NCBI GenBank assembly: GCA_030063045.1
Contig: JAQSEB010000005.1
Location: forward strand, 1,501,001-1,565,000
Direction: 5' to 3'
Source of the DNA: Pratylenchus scribneri
Taxonomy: Eukaryota; Nematoda; Chromadorea; Rhabditida; Pratylenchidae
Length of the DNA stretch: 64,000 bases
In this document: positions 13,062 through 25,000 of the stretch, in pieces
Position numbering within the stretch: position 1 is the stretch's first letter
Layout of the letters: every line of letters starts with the position of its first letter
Position numbers and translations under genes: made by a program
The notes under the pieces: generated by a model
Databases searched by the model: none
Seen by the model: the letters and a program-made list of their open reading frames with translations, nothing else
Told to the model about the DNA's origin: nothing

Positions 13062-16000
13062 ATGTCAACCCGTCGAAAAAGCACTTTCCAAAAGGAACAA
13101 AATAGCCAAAAGGCCCCGCATTTATCCGCCTCCAAACGTTCCAAATCATTCGGTGGCAGAACTGCGCAGCTGAAGAAGGGAAAAGCCATGGATTTGATGG
13201 ACGACGACATTCCTGGGATGCATCCATTGGGCGGTGCTGGCAGTGACACATGGGTGGATTCGCCGGGACCAGCGGATGGCCTCAGGCGTCAGGAACTGTG
13301 CTCACGCGTGATGTTGACCATCTCGGCAAGGTCGGTCAAGAGGTGGGGCACGTTTTTGTGGTTGGTGTTTTGTATGGGTGGGTGAATAGTCCAAAATCGG
13401 TTTGGGTTTGAGAAAATCGATGAAATTTCAAACCAAAATTCAGAATTTTTGCTCAAAATAACCGAAAATTGGAGAAATTGAACCGAAAATTGACATTTTT
13501 TAAAAATTGAAAACTGGGTTTTAAAACCGGAATCTTTGTAAAACCGAATTTGGACTATTCTTTAAATGTTTTCTATTTAATTTGCCGAAAAGATTGCGAC
13601 AGTTTAATAATTTACCTAGACCTACAAACCATATACATATACCCAATCGATGGATCTCATCGAGACGCATCATTTGCTTATGTTTTGGCTTTGGGTTTAA
13701 CCAATTCCAACTTAGTTTTGAACCATTAAACCAAAATTGGTTTAAACCGTTTAATACCCTTTAATTGTTGACCAAACAATGACAAATTATATACCATTCA
13801 ATGCGTATTGACCAGCTCTATCCAATTTTGGGTATATTTGGTTTGGGAATAAAGGATAAACCCTTAAAGCTTTAAACCATTACCGTTATAATTATTTTGA
13901 TGCCATGTTTTCTATTCGATAAATTAAATATTTCCGATATGGAAGCAGGGCTTGAGCCATTCTTTTGTCCATAATTCAACAAAGAAACAACCAATTCGCG
14001 AATGCAATATGCATTCGGTAATTTCTAAAAGTCCTTTCAAAGTTGCCTTTTATATTTTTAATAAAATTTGTAAATAGTTTTTTGACATTATCAATAAATT
14101 TTCCCTAGGGAGCTCAAAGATTTGGACCCGGACGAATGCATTGACCCATATTGTCGCGTGAGTGTTTGTGATGCGGCCGCCTCACAAAATCGCCAATGGG
14201 AATTGTTGGGCCAAACCGAAGTGATCGGGAATACGGATTGCCCGGAATGGAGCACAAAAATTTGCCTAACCTATTTCTTCGAAGAGCAGGTAAAAAAGAG
14301 GGAGAAGTCCAAATTGTTGAGGGGTCGGGTCAACTTGACGCCGATTAAAATAACTCATTAAGGTATAAAGCAATTTTGATAATTTTTGTATCAAATTAAA
14401 GAGCAGACTTTTAGCTATCGAATGATATTAATTTTATTTAAATTGGTTAAGAATTATAGGAGTTATGCTCAAAAAACCATTGGTAATGACCTTTATTTTG
14501 TTTTAACCAAATTTCCACTGGTTTTTAAGCCAAAATTCCATTAATTCTGAACCAATTTAAATAAAATTAATTTCACTGGACAGCCAAAAGCTGCTCTTTA
14601 ATTTGATACCAAAATCATCAAAATTGGTTCAGTCCTTTTTGAATTATTATAAACGGTGACATATTGGCCTTTCGACAAATTTGGGAAAAATATTTTTTTT
14701 GCAGAAAGAAATATTTTTTTTTGCTGAAAAAAGTTTTTGACTTCTAGTAAATCAGCAACCGGTTTTAGACCACACAAACCTTATACCATTTTGTAGATCT
14801 CATTGAGACGCATCGAAAGGTATATAATTTATCATGCTTTGGTCCAAAATTAAAAAGCTTAAAACCAAAAACTGCAAAAATGGTTTAAACGGTTTAATAC
14901 CCTTTAATTTTGACAAAACCATAGCAATTTTATACCAATCGATGCATCCCAATGAATTTTACAAAATGGTATAAGGTTTGTGGGGTCTAAAACCGGTTAA
15001 TGATTGATTGGAAGTCAAAAACTGTTTTTTATTCTGCAAAAAATAGTAAGCCAAATTTGGGCGTATTCAATAAAAAAATGAAAATTGTTCAAATGTTTTT
15101 TTAGCAACGACTCCAATTCGAGGTGTTCGACAAAAACAAGGAGGGCCTGAACCCAGCGGGACGACATTTCCCCAAACGCATTGGACAATGCTCAATGCTG
15201 TTGCACGAAATTGTGGGGGCCCACATGAACAGATTGTCCAAGCAACTTTTGTGAGTATCAAATTTTATTGTTGACGAAAATTGAGGAAGAGCGAAATTAA
15301 TCCAATTTGGAAGTAATTTTGTTAAAATTTAAAAAAGCTCTATCCGACGAAAATCAAATTCATTTGATCATCGGGGAAAGATTTCCAACAAATCTTGTTG
15401 GGTCACTGATAGGGATTAAGTTTTAGGGCTCGGAGCATCAGGGATGCCATAATACCAGAAAAACCGGGGATTTTCCCGGTTTTGAGGGTCCAGCCCAGGT
15501 TTTTCCCCGGTTTTTGTTTTTACCAGGTTTTTACCAGGTTTCACATAATTTGCCAAGATTTAGCCAGATTTTTAAATTTTACTTTAAAATGGTTAAAATT
15601 TTTCGCTGCGCGACCATTTTTGGCCTACATTTTTCGCTGCGCAGCCATTTTTAGACCAAATTTTTCGCTGCGCGACCAGTTTTGGCCTACATTTTTCGCT
15701 GCGCGGCTATTTTTGATTAAAAATTTTTTCCTAGCAGGAAAATTCTAATTTATTTTATGCTTATTTCTCAAGCGGAATTGACTAAAATAAGTCAAATTAT
15801 AAGTTAAAAATGAAAATAAACATTTTTATAAGCATTTATTTTGTTTTTTACACCTTTTTAAGCATGCCCGGTTTTTTGCCAGGTTTTTGAAAATATTTGC
15901 CCGGTTTTTGCCAGGTTTTTGTATGGATTTGCCAAGTTTTTGAGTTTTGGAGATGGCATCCCTGCGGAGCATAGGAATCTCGCTAAGCCCAAATTAAAGA

Positions 16001-19000
16001 AAGCCAAACCCTCACTCGCGCATAACCGGTTTAAAAATTGAAAACGACCAAAAACATGAAATAAACCTTGTCACAACAGCGAAAATCCCTTATTTTATCA
16101 ATTCCAAACTTTTAAACCAGCAGTTTGGGTTTGGTTCATTTGGTTTTGAATAATTATTTTAGGATTTTCACTTTTACCGGTATAAAAAATATTTTTGTTA
16201 AAATATATTTAAATCATGTCGGTAAAAAATATTTTTGCCCGGTATAAAATATAGTAACCTTATTTTTATATATGCCAATCGAATTTATCACGATTACCAT
16301 AAATAATTAAATAACCCAATTAAATAGGAGTTAAACTTTAAACATATAGAAATGCCCGAAGATAAAAGATAAACATCTTTCTTCTATTCATCAGCTTTAA
16401 ATGTTGTAATTGATCATCAGGTCCATCCCATCATTAACCACCGGCATTTCATTGACTTCTTTTTGTTGTGGCATTTTAGGTTGTTGATGAACATTTTGTT
16501 GTTGTCCTCTTGCTCTTGGATGTACAATTCCATTTTCTATTATAATTCGGTGAAGGGAAAAGCTTTTTCTTTCTTCTAATTCGGCTCTTTTTAGCCTCTG
16601 ATTTGACTTTTTTGGTTTTCGTAAAGAAAACTTTTTTAGGGTTATGGTTAAGGTTAGGGTTATGCTAGGGGCGGCATTGGTCCTAGGGGCTAAGGGCTAG
16701 GGATATGTAGGGGTTAGGGTAGGGGCTTAGCCATAAAATTGTTAAGTTATGCTCAATTTTTGTTAATTTTGGCTTATAACTCAGTGGCCTATGGGACAAT
16801 TTAAATGATTTAAACTACATTTATTAACTTTTTTTGTGGGCTATCCGAATAATATATTATACATTTTGACAGGCAAAAATTTGGCCTAGTTATGGCCAAA
16901 AAACCATTTTTTTCGCAAACTTAGAGGCCAAAAAAGAGCTGGATTAGAGGCAAAAAAACCGCACGTATTCGTTGAATGGTTGGTGCTTTAAGCACGACTG
17001 TTTTAGCCTCCGTGGGGTGGCATTCGCATCGGTCTCGATCCTTACGTGACAACGAATTACGATTTTCAACCTCCCAATCTCTATGTCCTCCTCCTCCTCC
17101 TCCTCCTCCTCCACCTCCACCTCCACCACCTCCACCACCTCCATTTCCTCCAAAGCATTCGCAACAATAGCATACTGACAACAAATTAATTGCAGTCAAA
17201 ATAATTAAAAATAAGACAGCAAAATGCATTCTCGCCAAATTTGCTATTTTTCTTCTAAAAGATTAAAAATATAAGGCTTGTTTTATTTTATTTTTGAATT
17301 ATTGTAAAGGAACCGTTTTTCCATGAATTCAGTCCCATTCCGAGAGAAAGAAGGAAAAGTGGAAAACCACTGAATAAAAGTGATTTTCTTTAACGTGCGG
17401 CTTAATTGTCCCTCAAAATGGGCTGAATTTTACATCAAATTTTCCTCTACATCAAAAGGGGCTGAATTTTGCATCAAATTTTCCTCTACATCAAAAGGGG
17501 CTGAATTTTGCACCAAATCGAGCGGGAATTTGAATTTTTCCCATTAATTCCTCTTCTCTCTTCTCAACACAAATATCCATGATCGTCTTTGATCCAATCT
17601 AAATATTTCTAATAAATATTTTATCAATAATAATATCTATAATTAATTTAAATATAAATTAAGGCCACTAGAAGGTCGGGGAAGTATAACAGAGGCCCGG
17701 AGAGTGCGCGGGATATATCCGGATAAGGGGCATTAAGGTGAATATAAGCCCCGAAATAGATGGGAAATGGTCCGGAGGGCCAGCGGACGGTAGAGAAGTG
17801 GGTCGAAGGCCCGGAGAGTGCGCGGGATATATCCGGATATAGGGGGATTAGGATGAATATAGTGGGATTAAGTCCCGAAATGGATGGGAAATGGCCCGGA
17901 AGGCCATAGAAAGGTCTGGGATATGGGCCGATGGCTCTGATGGTAAGTGGGATTAGGCCGGATAAAGGTGGATATACGTGGATTTAGGGGGATTAAGCCC
18001 CAAATAGATGGGCTCGAGTCCTATTTTAGGCTGTTTTTCTTCCGGCTTCGCGAGATTCCAATGCTCCGAGCCCTAAGCCCCTAGCCCCTAAATCCCATGC
18101 CGACCATAACCCTAATCCCTAGCCCCTAACTAGACTTTCCGGCTTAATTCCCCTATATCCATTTTAATCCCCTATATCCACCTAAATCCCCCTATATCCG
18201 GCTAAATCCCGCGCACTTTCCGGGCCTCTATTATACTTCACCGACTTTCTAGTGGCCTTCCGAGCCATTTTCAATTTTTTTCTTGGCTTAATCTCCCTAT
18301 ATCCACCTAAATCCCCTTATATCCGGCTAAATCCCGCGCACTTTCCGGGCCTCTATTATACTTCACCGACTTTCTAGTGGCCTTCCCAGCCATTTCCAAT
18401 CCATTTCTGGGCTTAATCCCCCTATATCCACCTTAATCCCCCTATATCACATTAATCCCCCTATATCACATTAATCCCCCTATATCCGGCATAATCCCGA
18501 GCACCTCCTTTTTGACTTCCGCGCACCCCAGGAATGTCCCAAAATCGTTTTATATTATTTACAACGTGAAAAACAAATTCCCCCGATTTGGTGCAAAATT
18601 CAGCCCCTTTTGATGTAAAGGAAAATTTGATGCAAAATTCAGCCCCTTTTGATGTAGAGGAAAATTTGATGTAAAATTCAGCCCCTTTTGAGGGACAATT
18701 AAGCTTTTCCGTTTTCTTTAATGGAACAGCAGAGGTAACACCAGAAAATGCCTATAAACAGTTTTGACTTTTATTAAATCAGAAACCGGTCTTAGAAGAC
18801 CCTACAAATCTTATACCAATTTGTAGATTTTATCAAGATGCATCGAATGGTATATAAAAAGTCAGGTTTTGGCAAAAATTGAAGAGTTTAAAACCAAAAA
18901 ACTTGAAATATGGTTTAAACGTTATAATACACCTACATTTTGGCCAAAGCCTAATATTTTATATAACATTCGATGCATCTTGATTAGATCTACAAATTGG

Positions 19001-22000
19001 TATAAGATTTATAGTGGCTAAACACTAAACCGATTTCTGATTTATTAAAAGCCAAAGACTATTAAGGGCATTTTATGGGATAAGCATTTTGTGGGGATCA
19101 GCGATGGAACATTCTTTTTTTATTCTTAGAGAGGAAAATAGATAGATAATAAATAATTCTCATTTTAATATGGAAGGGAAAGAAAAGAAATAAATGCAAA
19201 GTGAATGAATGAAAAAGCCCGGTGAAATTGCGGAATATTTATATGGCCATTTAATTAGCAAATCCACAGGCCTTTCCACAACAATCGATTAGGCCACGAC
19301 ATTTTGGTCAAAATTGTGCGCATCCACATTTGCCTCATCAATGGCCAAATGGGGATATTGCACTAGGTCATATTTTTTCTCGCAATATTTCTCTGAATTG
19401 ACTGTTGCAGTGTAATTCCATTGGGAGTTTGTTGGATTGCAATGCAAAGATTAGCAAAAGATTAATCGTAAACATAACGAAAATATAAGGGGAATTTTGC
19501 TGATACATATGAAGGTGTGGGGAAAGATCATCCATACAAATTGGAAATCAAACGAAATTGAAAATGGGAAAGGGCAAAAGTGGTGATTGAAAAAATAACT
19601 AGACCCGGGGCTTGCCCCCGGATCTAGTTTTCAAAAATTCGCTTTTTAAAACAGGGAAGAAGGCAGTCCGGCTGGCGTTTTAACAGTCACCGCCGAAGAA
19701 TTGAGTGAAGGCCGTCAAGAGTCGATGTATTTTGTTGTGAGCGGCCACAACTTGGATCGAAAGGATTTCCTGGGCAAATGCGATCCATTCCTGAAGATCA
19801 GTCGAATCAATTATGATCAAACACTGTTGTTGGCATTTCGCACCAGATACCATGAGCAAAATTTGAATCCAAAATGGAAACCATTTGAAATTCTCACTCA
19901 ACAACTTTGCTATGGCGATAAGGATCGTCCTTTTTTGATTGAAGTAATTTAAAATGACTCACATGGAAAATAAATTCAGACAAAATACTTCTTACATTTA
20001 GGCAAAAACACATTTAGACAAAACACATTTTCTGGAAAAAACATATTTATTAGGCAAAACACATTTTCTGAAAAGAAATACATTTATTAGACAAAACACA
20101 TTTTCTGGAAAGAAAACATTTATTAGGCAAAACACATTTTCCAGAAAGAAATACATTATTAGGCAAAACGCATTTTCTCGAAAGAAATACACATTTTCTG
20201 GAAGGAAGCACATTTATTATACAAAACACATTTTCTGGAAAGAAATACATTTATTAGGCAAAACACATTTTCTTGAAGAAACACATTTATTAGGCAAAAA
20301 CACATTTTCCGAAGAAATACATTTATTAGGAAAACACATTTTCCCGAAAGAAACACATTTATTAGGCAAAACATTTTCTCGAAAGAAACACATTTATTAG
20401 GCAAAACACATTTTCTGGAAAGAAACACATTTTCCAGAAGAAAATACATTTATTAGGCAAAATACTTCTTCCGGAAAGAAACACATTTATTGGGCAAAAC
20501 ACATTTTCTGGAAAGAAACACAAAGCAAAACACATTTTCTCGAAAAGGAAACACATTTATTAGGCAAAACACATTTTCCGAAAGGAACACATTAGGCAAA
20601 GCACATTTTCCGAAAGAAACACATTTATTAGGCAAAACATATTTTCCGGAAAAACGTGGTCTGCTCTTTAAATGGGACAAATTCATAAAAATTTACATTA
20701 TGAAATTTTTACAGTGCTTTGATTGGGACCAAGATGGAAACCACGATTTGGTTGGAGCCTGTCAAACAACGGTGAATCGACTTCTGTGCGGTCTGGACAA
20801 GGAATTGCCGGCAAGTTATAAGCAAAACTAATTTTTTAAATTTATAAAATTTAGTTTTATCACTTTTAAGGCCATATTGTTGATTAGAGATAAAAAAAGG
20901 AAAAATTTTAATAATTTTTTAAATTATTTATATTTCCAGAAATATAGGACAAAAATTCTTTACAAATAAATTTTTTATTATGGCCAAAAAATAAATAATT
21001 GGCTAAAGCAATTGATCTAGTTCGGCAAAAAAACAAAATATAGACAAATAAATTGATTAATATTTATGACAAAAAAAAGATTTATGACCTTTAAGTAAAA
21101 TATTGGCCACAGATAAATTTATAAAACTATGCAGTTGATCAATGAAAAGAAGTTGAAAAAGCACAAAAAGTATGTTGACTCTGGCCAAATCCACTTTCAA
21201 CGAGTTCATCTTTGGCATGATTACACCTTCTTGGACTATATCCGCGGCGGGTAGGAATATTAATATTTAATTAGGCTGTAAGATTATTTAATGGTTTAGT
21301 GGTTTACTAGAACCACAAAGCCTATATTAAATGAAAGATCTGGTCAATACGCATTATTTGATTATGTTTTAATTTGGGTTTAACCAATTATAATTTAGTT
21401 TTGAACCATTAAACCAAATTTGGTTTAAACCGTTTAATACCCTTTAATTGTTGACCAAACCAAAATGGATTTAAACCGTTTAATACCCTTTAATTGTTGA
21501 CCAAACCAAAATGGGTTTAAACCGTTAAATACCCTTTAATTGTTGACCAAACCAAAATGGGTTTAAACCGTTTAATACCCTTTAATTGTTGACCAAACCA
21601 AAATGGGTTTAAACCGTTTAATACCCTTTAATTGTTGACCAAACCAAAATGGGTTTAAACCGTTAAATACCCTTTAATTGTTGACCAAACCAAAATGGGT
21701 TTAAACCGTTTAATACCCTTTAATTGTTGACCAAACCAAAATGGGTTTAAACCGTTTAATACCCTTTAATTGTTGACCAAACCAAAATGGGTTTAAACCG
21801 TTTAATACCCTTTAATTGTTGACCAAACCATGGCAAATTATATGCCATTCAATGTGGCTTGACAAGATCTATCCAATTAATTCCCATAAATCATTATTAA
21901 ATATTTTGTTTTGGTGAACTTTTTCGGCAAATTAAATTTAATTCTTTATAAATATTTTTTCCTCCCTTGAAGTACCGAATTGGACTTCACTGTGGCAGTG

Positions 22001-25000
22001 GATTTCACAAAATCGAATTTGCCAATGCAAGATCAATCCTCACTGCACTGTCGTAATCGGATGAATCAATATGAGTTGGCAATCGGTGCCATTGCCGAGA
22101 TTTGCCAACATTATAGCAGAAGCAAGGCAAATATAAATGTTTTTAAAATCTGCCATAGAGCTATATCAAAGATCGTTTTATTTAAAGGTTGATTTCATAA
22201 CATTTAATATGGCATTTTTAGAGGTCATTTAAGGCGCTTCTAAATAGTAAATTAACTTCTCTAATTTGATATTAATTTTACTATACTTTGAGTTTGAGAT
22301 AAGGCCAAAAGAATGGCCCAGGTAAAAAAAACATTTCTGACGGAGAAATGAACATTTAATAATTTAATTTATTTTTACAGATTTTCAATGCCTATGGCTT
22401 CGGCGCTAAAATCCCAACATTGGACGACAAAGTTCATTACAATTTTCCTATGGTTAGCAGAAGAAGAATTCTATTAATAAGGGGATTTATTTGTTAGGGT
22501 AGAGCAAAGTTAAGAGACAGATTAAATATATTTTTGCATGGTTTTTGGCACATCTCTCGGATAAAGCAAATGATTAAACTTGGAAAGCGATATTTTATTA
22601 TGAAGATATAAGTTAACCTCTATAAAATGGCTTATTAATTTTTTAAAATTCCTAATTAAATAGAAGAAAGTAAAACGAGTTGCTTGGGAAAAATCATTTT
22701 TTTCTCCTTAAATCTATAAAAATAATTCACAAATTTAAATTAAACCAACTTTTATGTAGAAGAAACTCAGACTTATCAAATGATATATCGATCGCTTTCT
22801 CAAATTAGCTACTACAAATATCTCATTGATGAATATAAAAGGCGCCAAAAACCAATTTATAGAAAAATTCAATCGGCTTTGTTTCACATTTTATATGCCC
22901 CAAATTTCCTCCTTTTTTTCAGAATCTGGAAACGAATGATGCCCGTTGCAAGGGGGTTGAAGGTGTCCTGGAGGCATATTCCATTTCCCAATCACGCGTT
23001 GAGCTGGCCGGACCCACCGATTTTACGCCAACAATTCGGCTGGCTGCTCGTCGAGCTGCCGCACTCCCCGAAAATGGTGCCAAATATTGTGTCCTGTTGA
23101 TCATTACGGATGGAGCCATCACCGATTTTGACCAAACAAAAGAGGAAATTGTTAAGGTAATCAACCAGTAATTTTTTCATATTTCGATTAGTAAGTATAG
23201 GAATTTAAGTACAACCAAAATGACAATACAATTCCAAAATTTAATTAATTAAATAATGCAAAATTGTCATAAAAATTGGTAAAAGATTCATGGCTATATT
23301 TTATTACTATAAAGAGTATAATGCAAAATTTCAAAAATTAATTTTTCAAAAACCTCTCGTTAGATAAGTCTCAAACTTTTTGTAAAAATCTTATTAATTA
23401 TAATCTAAAATTTAATAAAATTCAAAGCTGAATATATGACCATTTTTTAATTATGAATTTTAAACTAAATGAATTTATATAAATTTGGGCTCAATGCAAG
23501 GCGGCGCGCGCGCATTAATTTAGGCAATCAATTTATTCATAATGAATCAGTCTAATTAAAAATAAAATCTGTCGGAAAAACATTCATTGGCAAACATTTT
23601 CTAAATTAAAGTCAAGCATTTTTACGCATTACCAAATAATTGGTAATGCAATTCCAAAATTTATATTCCAACCCACCAAGGTGGTCGGAATTAATAAACA
23701 CCTTTATAATTAGGCTTAAAAGCAAAAATAATTATAGAAAATTGACATTTTATTCATAAATTTTGAGCAATTTGCAGATGCGTTGGAAGGGCACAAAAAG
23801 GCCCACATTTCACAGTGCTTTCAATTTTCTCATATCAAATTTAGATAATAGTATTTTCCCTGTCTTCTATTGTCCATACCCTCTCTTGTCTATTGGAACA
23901 CTCCCTCCGCACTCCCCAGTCATTTGTTTATGGGAAGCACGCAGCCCAATGGGAAAGGCAGTCCTCTCATTTGATTCTATGTCTCATGAATGGAGGGGAG
24001 AAGGAGAAGGGAAGGCGATGAAAAGGAATGGAGTGTTCCAATAGCTAGAGGAGAACCTAAGGCAGAGAAGGAATAGGCAGACACTATTGCCTTCATTCAA
24101 TAAAAAATTGTTGGATGCATGAAATGTAGGCCTTTTGTGCCCCTTCCAACGCATCTGCAAATTGATGGAAATAAATAAATATATTCTCTATTTTTAGTAT
24201 AAATCGTTGCTATTTAGCCACGCTTTAAAGATGTGTAAAATATCCAACCATTTTGTAGGTTGGAATAAATTTTGGAATTGCATTGTCAGTAATGGTGGTG
24301 CTTAAAATATAAAATAGTAAAAATAAAAATTTGCCAGAGCTAAATTCAATTGTAAAATTAATTTACAAAATTATTCTTTTCCAGCAATTAAATTTATTAC
24401 AAAAGAGGAATGTTTTCATCCAATTTAAAATGTTCAAAATTATTTGGTTTTAATAAAATAGAATATTAAGCATTAATTAACTGAATTTTAATAAGCGCTT
24501 TCTATTTATAAGCCCAGACCATCCATTGAGTTCGTTTAAAATTCGGAAATAAAAAACAGTTCAATTTTAGTGGCAACAGAGATGTTTTGGTATATAATCT
24601 TGGTTTTCGTTGGATTTTTATTTGTTATCATGCTTTATAGTTTTGGATAGCTGATAGTGAATGAATTTTGAGTCTGTTTATGGCAGTTTTGTATAAATTG
24701 ATAATAAACTATAACAATTAGTCGGGTGGAAATAATTAATTCTTTTTTTTTAATAGATAAGAGAAATACTCCGATAAATTAGTCAAATTTTCCTTTGATT
24801 GAATTTAAAAATACATAAATTCCTACAATTATCCCCAAATTTGTCAAAAATCTCCACATTATGATTTCAGGCTTCCGCCCTGCCCCTCTCAATCATTGTT
24901 GTGGGCGTTGGCTACGACACTTTTGAGGAGATGAAAGTGCTGGATTCGGACAATCGACTGCTTTCTTCGCATAAAAAGTTTGCCAAACGAGACATTGTCC

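Noticed and set aside
19998..20686. Reverse-strand frames rich in CFLPENV / CLINVF
   Set aside because: They are shadows of the 36-bp intronic tandem array in the copine gene.
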